From the NCBI GenBank assembly GCA_004552385.1, contig SFOL01000045.1:1-13546 (forward strand): DNA of 13,546 bases, given 5' to 3'. Under the pieces are notes generated by a model. The model was not told the origin of the DNA, ran no database searches, and was given only the letters and a program-made list of their open reading frames with translations. The first letter of the stretch is position 1. Each line of letters opens with the position of its first letter. The position numbers and the translations under genes were made by a program. Source of the DNA: Bacteroidales bacterium (GTDB lineage: Bacteria > Bacteroidota > Bacteroidia > Bacteroidales > Marinilabiliaceae). This document shows, one piece after another, positions 7,926 to 13,546 of the stretch.

Positions 7926-7933
7926 CAAAGTTA
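7926..7933 (-). promoter_or_regulatory. -7 promoter box of the chemoreceptor-rnhB unit
   Basis: Read on the minus strand this is TAACTTTG, an exact TAnnTTTG match, giving a predicted leader of about 20 bases before the ATG at 7899. No clear -33 TTTG is present. A second match, TATTTTTG at 8106-8099, could be an additional upstream promoter but lies in AT-rich DNA and may be chance. Confidence 0.5.
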
Positions 7934-8131
7934 CAAATACCGAGTAAAGCTACGGCAGTTGTTACGAACTTTAACTGGTTTGTAAAAAAACGACAAAACA
8001 ATAAGCAGGCCACCTACATCGTGAATATTGCAAAGCCGCGCAAAGCGTCTATGTCTATCATTTTGACGCAAATAACATATTCGCTACTTATAAATAATCA
8101 AAAATAGCGCAATAAATCTGACGATTTTACT

Positions 8132-8159
8132 TTTGAGTCAATTAAAAGATTTATATTTG
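8132..8159 (+). promoter_or_regulatory. Promoter of the candidate small RNA
   Basis: TATATTTG at 8152-8159 matches TAnnTTTG exactly, and TTTG occurs at 8132-8135, though the 16-base spacer is shorter than the usual 19-21. Transcription would start near 8164. No open reading frame begins downstream before the terminator at 8286. Confidence 0.5.
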
Positions 8160-8163
8160 CTAT

Positions 8164-8324
8164 CGGTTAACGGATAAGGAGCCCAAAGAACCGAGTTCGA
8201 GAATCATCCTAACCTAACTCGACATATAAGACGGTTCTGGCCTCCATTTTCACGGACTACCAATAACTGTTCTTTTGTAATTGAGGGCCTCGCGCGATGT
8301 GATATCGCGCGAGGCCTGTTTTTT
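8164..8324 (+). ncRNA. Candidate structured small RNA, possibly 6S-like
   Basis: About 160 bases lie between a good -7 box and a strong intrinsic terminator, with no protein-coding potential that I can support. The RNA folds by eye into one long irregular hairpin. GGAG (8178-8181) pairs with CTCC (8242-8245), CC (8183-8184) with GG (8239-8240), AGAACCG (8187-8193) with CGGTTCT (8232-8238), and TCGAG (8197-8201) with CTCGA (8218-8222). Outside this, TATCGGT (8161-8167) pairs with ACCAATA (8259-8265) with one mismatch. The segments 8168-8177 and 8246-8258 between those helices stay unpaired as a central bubble. A rod with a central bubble is the 6S RNA architecture, which mimics an open promoter, but I see no diagnostic primary sequence and the outer helix starts slightly before the predicted transcript start. 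An alternative is a terminated leader of the efflux operon, but that operon has its own promoter at 8426. Confidence 0.5.
8286..8324 (+). terminator. Intrinsic terminator of the candidate small RNA
   Basis: A perfect 13-bp stem GGCCTCGCGCGAT (8286-8298) / ATCGCGCGAGGCC (8304-8316) with a GTGAT loop is followed by TG and six T residues (8319-8324). Confidence 0.88.
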
Positions 8325-8425
8325 ATGGTATACTATTAAGGTGTCGGCGGAGACACACTACGGGGGATTTGTCTATAAACCGGTGGCGTTGGTCGGTTAA
8401 GTTTCAGAGGAAACAACACCGGACA
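8325..8425 (+). other. Intergenic stretch before the efflux operon promoter
   Basis: No gene seen. It holds a short inverted repeat GTGTC/GACAC (8341-8345 and 8352-8356) and a copy of TCGGTTAA (8393-8400) that also occurs at 8163-8170 at the start of the candidate small RNA. Either could be an operator for the efflux operon, but this rests on sequence symmetry alone. Confidence 0.3.
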
Positions 8426-8433
8426 TATATTTG
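8402..8433 (+). promoter_or_regulatory. Promoter of the TolC-MacAB operon
   Basis: TATATTTG at 8426-8433 matches TAnnTTTG exactly. TTTC at 8402-8405 is a near match to the -33 TTTG with a 20-base spacer. The expected transcript start (about 8438) gives a leader of about 24 bases with no Shine-Dalgarno sequence, and it rules out the in-frame TTG start at 8369. Confidence 0.6.
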
Positions 8434-8461
8434 CCTCAGAAAAAAACAACGAGCACAACAG

Positions 8462-9823
8462 ATGAGGAGAGCTAAAAGAATAGCCGCTACGGCCTTGCTT
8501 CTGGCCACTGCAGCGAACCACGCAGGCCTTGCTCAAACCGACGCGAGCCACAAATGGACACTACAGGAGTGCGTGGACTACGCACTTGCGAACAACATAG
8601 AGGTGAAGAGCGGCTCGCTGCAAATAGAGCAGGCAGACGCCCAGGCAGACGGCGCAACCGGCCAGCTGCTGCCGAGCTTGAGCTTCTCGACGAGCCACAA
8701 CCTTGGATGGAGGCCTTGGAGCCAGAGCACCGTGGCCCTGAGCGGCGGAACGATGACAACCACGCAAAGCGACGCCACATACTCGGGCAACTACGCCCTG
8801 CAGGCCAACTGGACAGTCTGGGACGGCGGGCGCACCCGTCGCGAGAGGGACAGCTACCGCCTGGACGCTGAGAAAGCTAAAGCCTCGAAGACGGCGACGG
8901 CGCTGAGCATAGAGGAGCAGGTGCTTCAATATTACGTCCAAATCCTTTACGAGGCCGACGCGGCGAAAGTGGCCGACAGCACACTGGCCACGAGCCAAGC
9001 CCTGCTGAAGCGCGGCGAGGAGATGATGGAGGCGGGGCAGATGGCCAAGGTGGAGGTGGCGCAACTGGCCGCCCAAGCCGCGCAGGACCGGTACAGATTA
9101 GTGTCGACCCAGACTCAGCTGGCAAACACAAAGACGGGGCTGAAGCAGATTCTTGAAATAATAAAGACGACGGACTTTGACGTGGCCACGCCTGACATCC
9201 CTGACGAGGACGTGACGCGCCCTCTGCCGACGGTGGACGACGCATTCGCCACGGCCATGGAGACGAGACCCGAGGTGAGAGACGCCATCCTGAGCTCGGA
9301 GCAGGCAGAGATACAGGAGCGCATAGCCCGCAGCGGTCACTACCCGACCATAAGCCTCTCGGCCGGGGTGCAGACCGGGCACAACAGCGCCGACCACGAC
9401 GACGTGGGCGAGCAGATAAAACAGAACGTGAACAACACCGTGGGGCTGAACATAAACGTCCCGATAATAGACAACCGCCAGACGCGCACCAACAAGGCCA
9501 AAGCCCAGATACAGCGCAGGCAAAGCGAGCTGGACAAGCAAAACGCCGAGAACAGCGTATACAAGCAGGTGGAGACCTACCTGCTGAACGCCCAAAGCGC
9601 GCAGGCGCAATACATAGCCGCGAAAGCCAACGAGGAGAGCGCCAAGCAGAGCTTCGACCTGGTCAAAGAACAATTCACGCTGGGGCTGAAGAACATTGCC
9701 GAACTGATGCAGGGCAAGAGCAACCTGCTGACAGCGCAGCAGCAGACCCTGCAAAGCAAATATACGGCTGTGCTGAACGCCGCCCTGCTGAACCTGTACA
9801 CGAGCGGAGAGGCCGCACTATGA
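8462..9823 (+). CDS. tolC: TolC-family outer-membrane efflux channel
   Basis: Outer-membrane channel and periplasmic tunnel of a tripartite exporter. The 453-residue product has a signal peptide (MRRAKRIAATALLLATAANHAGLAQ) and then WTLQECVDYALANNIEVK, the usual opening of outer-membrane efflux proteins. The body is two repeats rich in long Q/A/K/E coiled-coil helices with short beta-strand segments, and it closes with GLKNIAELMQGKSNLLTAQQ and a tail typical of Bacteroidota TolC homologues (SKYTAVLNAALLNLYTSGEA). Length is normal. The start was chosen for the signal peptide and for the promoter box at 8426-8433. The stop overlaps the start of the adaptor gene (ATGA). The symbol is used in the family sense; orthology to E. 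coli tolC is not implied. Confidence 0.93.
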   Translation: MRRAKRIAATALLLATAANHAGLAQTDASHKWTLQECVDYALANNIEVKSGSLQIEQADAQADGATGQLLPSLSFSTSHNLGWRPWSQSTVALSGGTMTTTQSDATYSGNYALQANWTVWDGGRTRRERDSYRLDAEKAKASKTATALSIEEQVLQYYVQILYEADAAKVADSTLATSQALLKRGEEMMEAGQMAKVEVAQLAAQAAQDRYRLVSTQTQLANTKTGLKQILEIIKTTDFDVATPDIPDEDVTRPLPTVDDAFATAMETRPEVRDAILSSEQAEIQERIARSGHYPTISLSAGVQTGHNSADHDDVGEQIKQNVNNTVGLNINVPIIDNRQTRTNKAKAQIQRRQSELDKQNAENSVYKQVETYLLNAQSAQAQYIAAKANEESAKQSFDLVKEQFTLGLKNIAELMQGKSNLLTAQQQTLQSKYTAVLNAALLNLYTSGEAAL

Positions 9824-11016
9824 AACGACATAAAACGAAGAGCCATAAAAAACAGATCATGAGACGCTACATAACCGCGGCGGCGGTGTCTATATTGGCA
9901 CTCGCCGCTTGCTCCGACGGAGAAATGGTGACATACACCAAGACGAAAGTGTCCAAGGGAGACATATCGACCTCGATAACGGCCACTGGCACCATAGAGC
10001 CGGTGACGAAAGTGGAGGTCGGCACCCAGGTGTCGGGCATAATATCGAAGATTTACGCGGACTACAACAGCGAGGTCAGGAAAGGCCAGGTGATAGCCGA
10101 GCTTGACAAGACCAACCTGCTCTCCGAGCTGGCGTCGTCCAAGAGCCAACTGGCGAACGCCCAAAGCGAGCTCGACTACCAGAAGTCGAACTTCGAGAGG
10201 TACGCCACACTATTCGAGAAAGGCCTGGTCTCGGTCAACGACTACGAGACGGCCCGCCTCAGCTACGAGCAGGCCCGGCAGCAGATAGTGATCCAACAGC
10301 AAAACGTGGCCAAAGCCCAGACCAACCTTGGCTACGCCACCATAACGAGCCCCATAGACGGCGTGGTGCTGAGCCGCGAGGTGGAAGAGGGCCAGACCGT
10401 GGCATCGGCCATGACGACCCCCACCCTGTTCAACATAGCGCAAGACTTGACAGACATGCGCGTCATAGCCGACATTGACGAGGCCGACATAGGCGGAGTG
10501 AAAGAGGGCCAGAGGGTCACGTTCACAGTAGACGCCTTCCCCGACGACACGTTCAGCGGAGAAGTGACTCAAGTGAGGAAAGAGGCGACGACGGAGAGCA
10601 ACGTCGTGACGTATGAGGTCGTGATATCAGCCCCCAACAAAGACCAGAAGCTGCTGCCGGGACTCACAGCCAACGTGACGGTATTCACCGCCGAGCGCAA
10701 GGACGTTTTGAAATTACCGAGCAAGGCGTTACGCTTCACGCCCAACCAAGCTCTGCTGAAACCCGACCAGAGAGTGGAGGACGCGCCAGCCAAGGAGAAG
10801 GTGTGGACCTTTGACGGCCGAACGTTCCGCGCCGTGGCCATAGAGACGGGACTGAACGGAGGTGCGGAAGTGGAAGTGACCCGAGGTGTCAAAGAGGGCG
10901 ACGAGGTGGTGATATCATTTGAGCTGGGCGGCCCGGACAAAATGGCAGAAGCCGAGGGCGAGGCCAAGAGCAACCCGTTCATGCCAGGCCCCCCGGGTCA
11001 AAAGAAGCGCAAGTAG
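9820..11016 (+). CDS. macA: MacA-type periplasmic adaptor lipoprotein
   Basis: Membrane-fusion protein that links the MacB-type transporter to the outer-membrane channel. The 398-residue product has a lipobox LALAAC with the lipidated cysteine at 31, so it is probably anchored by lipid rather than by a transmembrane helix as in E. coli MacA. After this come the first half of a lipoyl-like domain (TGTIEPVTKVEVGTQVSGII), an alpha-helical hairpin at about 105-190, the second lipoyl half (TSPIDGVVLSREVEEGQTV), and beta-barrel and membrane-proximal domains. A Pro/Gly and basic tail (NPFMPGPPGQKKRK) ends it. ATG at 9820 overlaps the TolC stop as ATGA and has GGAGAGG seven bases upstream, favouring coupled translation. 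A second in-frame ATG at 9859 would give a more usual lipoprotein signal peptide and cannot be excluded. Confidence 0.92.
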   Translation: MKRHKTKSHKKQIMRRYITAAAVSILALAACSDGEMVTYTKTKVSKGDISTSITATGTIEPVTKVEVGTQVSGIISKIYADYNSEVRKGQVIAELDKTNLLSELASSKSQLANAQSELDYQKSNFERYATLFEKGLVSVNDYETARLSYEQARQQIVIQQQNVAKAQTNLGYATITSPIDGVVLSREVEEGQTVASAMTTPTLFNIAQDLTDMRVIADIDEADIGGVKEGQRVTFTVDAFPDDTFSGEVTQVRKEATTESNVVTYEVVISAPNKDQKLLPGLTANVTVFTAERKDVLKLPSKALRFTPNQALLKPDQRVEDAPAKEKVWTFDGRTFRAVAIETGLNGGAEVEVTRGVKEGDEVVISFELGGPDKMAEAEGEAKSNPFMPGPPGQKKRK

Positions 11017-11032
11017 GGCAATAAAAAAGGTT

Positions 11033-11038
11033 AGGAGG
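11033..11038 (+). promoter_or_regulatory. Shine-Dalgarno site of the ATPase gene
   Basis: AGGAGG lies nine bases before the ATG at 11048. It fixes that start against a much longer in-frame reading from 10919 that would overlap the adaptor gene. Such a site is unusual for Bacteroidota, where most mRNAs lack one. Confidence 0.7.
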
Positions 11039-11047
11039 CATAGAGTC

Positions 11048-11821
11048 ATGACGGAAGAGAAGAACCTGCCGCCCAAAGGCAAGGTGGTCATAGAGCTGCA
11101 AGACGTGAGGCGAGACTTCAAGGTCGGCGACGAGACGGTACACGCGCTCAGGGGCGTGAGCTTCAAGATATACGAGGGCGAGTTCGTCACCATAATGGGC
11201 ACCTCGGGCTCGGGCAAGAGCACACTGCTTAACCAGCTGGGCTGCCTTGACACACCGACGAGCGGCGAGTACATACTCGACGGCGTGTCGGTCCGCACGA
11301 TGAGCAAGAACCAGCGCGCGAGGCTGCGCAACCGCAAGATAGGCTTCGTGTTCCAGAACTACAATCTGCTGCCAAAGACGACGGCCGTGGAGAACGTGGA
11401 GCTGCCGCTGATGTACAACAACAAATACAGCGCGGCCGAGCGGCGCGACGCCGCCATAAAAGCCCTGCAGGCCGTGGGGCTGGGCGACAGGCTGGACCAC
11501 AAGAGCAACCAGATGAGCGGCGGCCAGATGCAACGCGTGGCCATAGCCCGCGCGCTCGTCAACGACCCTGCCGTCATATTGGCCGACGAGGCGACAGGCA
11601 ACCTGGACACGCGCACCTCGTTCGAGATGCTCGTCCTCTTCCAACGCCTGCACGCCGAAGGGCGCACCATAATATTCGTCACGCACAACCCCGAGATAGC
11701 CCAATACAGCAGCAGGAACATAATGCTGCGCGACGGGAAGATACGCGAAGACGTCATCAACGGCCACGCGCTGTCGGCCGCCGAGGCCCTTGCCGCCCTG
11801 CCCAAGCCGCAAGACGACTAA
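11048..11821 (+). CDS. macB: MacB-type ABC transporter ATPase
   Basis: Cytoplasmic ATPase that powers the efflux pump. The 257-residue product has all the motifs of a LolD/MacB-type nucleotide-binding domain: Walker A GTSGSGKST (51-59), Q-loop Q103 in VFQNYNLLP, signature MSGGQMQRVAIARAL (156-170), Walker B VILADEAT with D180 and E181, D-loop GNLD (184-187), and H-loop H213 in FVTHN. In E. coli MacB this domain is fused to the membrane part; here the two are separate genes, as is usual in Bacteroidota and Firmicutes. A 31-base gap separates it from the adaptor gene and 21 bases separate it from the permease. The symbol denotes the family; a LolCDE-like or other MacB-like export role cannot be excluded, but the TolC and adaptor genes favour tripartite efflux. 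Confidence 0.94.
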   Translation: MTEEKNLPPKGKVVIELQDVRRDFKVGDETVHALRGVSFKIYEGEFVTIMGTSGSGKSTLLNQLGCLDTPTSGEYILDGVSVRTMSKNQRARLRNRKIGFVFQNYNLLPKTTAVENVELPLMYNNKYSAAERRDAAIKALQAVGLGDRLDHKSNQMSGGQMQRVAIARALVNDPAVILADEATGNLDTRTSFEMLVLFQRLHAEGRTIIFVTHNPEIAQYSSRNIMLRDGKIREDVINGHALSAAEALAALPKPQDD

Positions 11822-11831
11822 CGAACCAAAG

Positions 11832-11837
11832 AGGAGG
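11832..11837 (+). promoter_or_regulatory. Shine-Dalgarno site of the permease gene
   Basis: AGGAGG within GAGGAGGAAG lies five bases before the ATG at 11843. It is the second perfect site in this operon, while the first gene of the operon has none. Confidence 0.65.
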
Positions 11838-11842
11838 AAGAC

Positions 11843-13063
11843 ATGAATTTCATAAACCTGTTCAAAGTGGCCCTCAGGGCGGTGGCGAGCAACAAGTTCC
11901 GCTCGTTCCTCTCCATGCTGGGCATCATAATAGGCGTGGCGGCCGTCATAATAATGATGGCCATAGGCCAGGGGTCGAAAGAGAGCGTGAGGGAGAACAT
12001 CTCGCAGATGGGCACCAACATGATAATGGTGCGGCCGGGATCCGACCAGCGCGGCGGAGTGCGCCTCGACCCGTCGGAGATGCAGACACTCAAGATTGAG
12101 GACTATGAGGCCATAGTGTCGGAGAAGAGATTCATAACATACGTCTCGCCCGAGGTATCGACCTCAGGCCAGGTCATCTATGGCTCGAAGAACACCAGCT
12201 CGTCAATGTACGGCGAGAGCCTGGACTACCTCGACATAAAGAAGTGGGAGATAAAAGACGGCGACGCGTTCACCGATGAGGACGTGCGCAAAGCCGCCAA
12301 GGTGTGCGTGGTGGGCACGACCATAGTTAAGGAGCTTTTCGGCGACGCCGACGCCGACTGCATAGGCCGCACTATACGCTTCAAGTCAATCCCATTTCGC
12401 ATAGTGGGGGTGCTGAAGAGCAAGGGCTACAACAACTGGGGAATGGATCAGGACAACGTGCTGCTGGCCCCCTACACCACCGTGATGAAACGCCTGCTGG
12501 CCCAAACATTCTTCAACTCCATAAACTGCTCGGCCATAACGGAGGAGCTGACCGACGAGGCGATAAGCGAGCTGACGAGCATACTCCGCTCATCGCACAA
12601 GCTGAAAGAGACGGACAGCGACAACTTCACCATCCGGAGCCAGCAGGAGATGATGGAGACGATGAGCTCGACCATGGACACCATAACCATCATACTCGTG
12701 GTGGCCGCCGCCTTCTCGCTGCTGGTGGCGGGCATAGGCATAATGAACATCATGCTGGTGTCGGTGACCGAGCGGACGAGGGAGATAGGCCTGCGCATGA
12801 GCGTCGGCGCGCGGTCGGTTGACATAAGCAACCAGTTCTTGATAGAGAGCGTCATGATAAGCCTGACGGGCGGAGTAATTGGCATAATAGTCGGATGGCT
12901 CGGCACGCTGCTCTGCGGGCAATTCGGGCTGCCCACGTCCATACCCATGTGGAGCATATTCGTGTCGTTCGCCGTGTGCACCGTGATTGGCATAGGCTTC
13001 GGCTACATCCCAGCCAGCAAGGCGGCCAACCTGGACCCGATAGAGGCCATAAGATACGAGTAG
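11843..13063 (+). CDS. MacB/FtsX-type ABC transporter permease
   Basis: Inner-membrane subunit that works with the ATPase just upstream and the adaptor and channel before it. The 406-residue product has the four-helix FtsX layout: TM1 at about 22-41 (SMLGIIIGVAAVIIMMAIGQ), a large periplasmic MacB_PCD-like domain at about 45-278, TM2 at about 280-306, the coupling segment VTERTREIGLRMSVGA at about 308-323, TM3 at about 336-358 and TM4 at about 368-388. It ends with PASKAANLDPIEAIRYE, a family hallmark. MacB-type pumps use this periplasmic domain as a bellows and export substrates such as macrolides, peptides or siderophores from the periplasm; the substrate here is unknown. Of 45 isoleucine codons I count 34 ATA, 8 ATC and 3 ATT, strongly unlike the secreted protein at 3684-5150. 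Confidence 0.94.
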   Translation: MNFINLFKVALRAVASNKFRSFLSMLGIIIGVAAVIIMMAIGQGSKESVRENISQMGTNMIMVRPGSDQRGGVRLDPSEMQTLKIEDYEAIVSEKRFITYVSPEVSTSGQVIYGSKNTSSSMYGESLDYLDIKKWEIKDGDAFTDEDVRKAAKVCVVGTTIVKELFGDADADCIGRTIRFKSIPFRIVGVLKSKGYNNWGMDQDNVLLAPYTTVMKRLLAQTFFNSINCSAITEELTDEAISELTSILRSSHKLKETDSDNFTIRSQQEMMETMSSTMDTITIILVVAAAFSLLVAGIGIMNIMLVSVTERTREIGLRMSVGARSVDISNQFLIESVMISLTGGVIGIIVGWLGTLLCGQFGLPTSIPMWSIFVSFAVCTVIGIGFGYIPASKAANLDPIEAIRYE

Positions 13064-13093
13064 GCCGCCACCCTACGGGGAAGCGGACGCGAC

Positions 13094-13132
13094 CAATCCC
13101 CGCCACGGACAAGAACGCCGTGGCGGGGATTG
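13094..13132 (+). terminator. Hairpin after the efflux operon, probable terminator
   Basis: A perfect 15-bp stem (CAATCCCCGCCACGG at 13094-13108, complement at 13118-13132) with a 9-base loop lies 30 bases after the permease stop. Only CCTTTG follows, not a proper T-tract, so termination may be inefficient or helped by Rho; the hairpin could also protect the mRNA 3' end. Confidence 0.6.
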
Positions 13133-13473
13133 CCTTTGCCCATACGTTTGCGGCAATTGCCAATAGCGGGGCGGGGAACACTCACACGGCAACACCGACC
13201 TGTGTCTTGCCCAAGAAAGCCATCGGAGGAATGTACTCTTGTTGTTAATTTTATTTAACAAAGAGACAAGCACACAGTTACAGACAATATGTAATTTAGC
13301 GACCGCAAAAGAGGGGCCGGGATCTTAATCCGAGCAGCATAAGCCGCCGCATACTCACCAACCGGGGGCGACTGCGCCGAGACGTCCCACTCCCGTTAGT
13401 TTCACCGCGAAAAAACGACGCTCACCGCGCCATTTTCGCAAACCATAAACCAATAAACTTGAGAAAATCAAGT
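13133..13473 (+). other. Intergenic region with no supported gene
   Basis: I see no coding region or recognised RNA in these 341 bases. A TAnnTTTG match (TACGTTTG, 13143-13150) is followed at once by the palindrome GGCAATTGCC (13152-13161). A 7-bp inverted repeat TTGTTAA/TTAACAA (13242-13248 and 13255-13261) surrounds an AT-rich loop. The part from about 13300 to 13440 is GC-rich with several small hairpins (for example GGCG/CGCC near 13366-13377) and could be the untranslated leader of the lipoprotein gene that starts at 13474. Which of these is the promoter for that gene is unclear. Confidence 0.35.
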
Positions 13474-13546
13474 ATGAAAAAACAAGTTGTTGTGTGCGCA
13501 ATCGCTATTGCCACACTTTTCACATCGTCATGCACCGACGAATCGC
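13474..13546 (+). CDS. Lipoprotein, N-terminal fragment, cut by window end
   Basis: Only 24 codons are visible, starting ATG-AAA-AAA. They encode a lipoprotein-type signal peptide, MKKQVVVCAIAIATLFTSSC, with the probable lipidated cysteine at residue 20 followed by TDES. Acidic residues right after the cysteine resemble the Bacteroidota surface-lipoprotein export signal, so the protein may be displayed on the cell surface. Function cannot be told. No Shine-Dalgarno site is seen (GAAAATCAAGT precedes the ATG). Confidence 0.7.
   Translation, partial: MKKQVVVCAIAIATLFTSSCTDES

Noticed and set aside
7900..8013. 38-codon N-terminal extension of the chemoreceptor with an extra hydrophobic stretch
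   Set aside because: A -7 promoter box lies inside it and the base composition becomes AT-rich; the ATG at 7899 gives the normal receptor layout.
8164..8324. Transcription attenuator controlling the efflux operon
   Set aside because: A good promoter for the operon lies 100 bases after the terminator, there is no leader peptide, and I see no alternative antiterminator pairing. Kept only as the alternative to a free small RNA.
10979..11812. Minus-strand open frame of 277 codons over the ATPase gene
   Set aside because: It is the shadow of a fully conserved ABC ATPase; long antisense frames are expected at this GC content.
3601..13132. Family of dispersed repeats suggested by the similar hairpins at 3601-3638 and 13094-13132
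   Set aside because: They share only a GTGGCGG-like core; lengths, loops and flanks differ, and both sit at gene ends where terminators belong.

Overview
The window looks like a chromosomal segment of a Bacteroidota bacterium, most likely Bacteroidales and possibly close to Muribaculaceae or Prevotellaceae (family level is a guess). The evidence is: matches to the Bacteroidota -7 promoter box TAnnTTTG just upstream of most first genes; a large TonB-dependent receptor of the kind common in Bacteroidales; a secreted protein whose last 40 residues look like a type A type IX secretion (T9SS) sorting domain; and a TolC / adaptor / split MacB efflux operon in the order usual for this phylum. Coding DNA is fairly GC-rich and the short intergenic promoters are AT-rich.

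Layout. 122-2659 (minus) is a TonB-dependent outer-membrane receptor. It diverges, across 136 bp carrying a promoter for each side, from a ZIP-family (GufA/ZIP11-type) metal transporter at 2796-3563 (plus). A strong hairpin terminator (3601-3648) separates the transporter from a convergent secreted protein of 488 residues (3684-5150, minus). Upstream of that lies a minus-strand two-gene unit: a membrane-bound methyl-accepting chemotaxis-type receptor (6067-7899) followed with almost no gap by RNase HII (rnhB, 5406-6065), whose stop codon sits in an intrinsic terminator. The 562 bp between the receptor gene and the efflux operon hold the receptor promoter and a self-contained promoter / structured RNA / terminator unit (about 8164-8324), which I interpret as a small RNA gene, possibly 6S-like. 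The plus-strand operon 8462-13063 then encodes a TolC-type outer-membrane channel, a MacA-type lipoprotein adaptor, a MacB-type ATPase and a separate MacB/FtsX-type permease, followed by a 15-bp hairpin. A new lipoprotein gene begins at 13474 and runs off the window.

How the genes work together. The four efflux genes should form one tripartite ABC pump from inner membrane to outside. The TonB receptor and ZIP transporter could be successive steps of metal uptake, but only their divergent arrangement suggests this. The chemoreceptor keeps recognisable methylation sites and most of its signalling tip, so it probably feeds a CheA/CheR/CheB-type pathway encoded elsewhere. RNase HII is a housekeeping enzyme that appears to be co-transcribed with it.

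I found no mobile element, CRISPR array, tRNA or rRNA, and no convincing new defence or biosynthetic system. The points most worth following up are the candidate small RNA, the chemoreceptor in a probably non-flagellated lineage, the insertion in RNase HII, and a sharp difference in isoleucine codon use between neighbouring genes.
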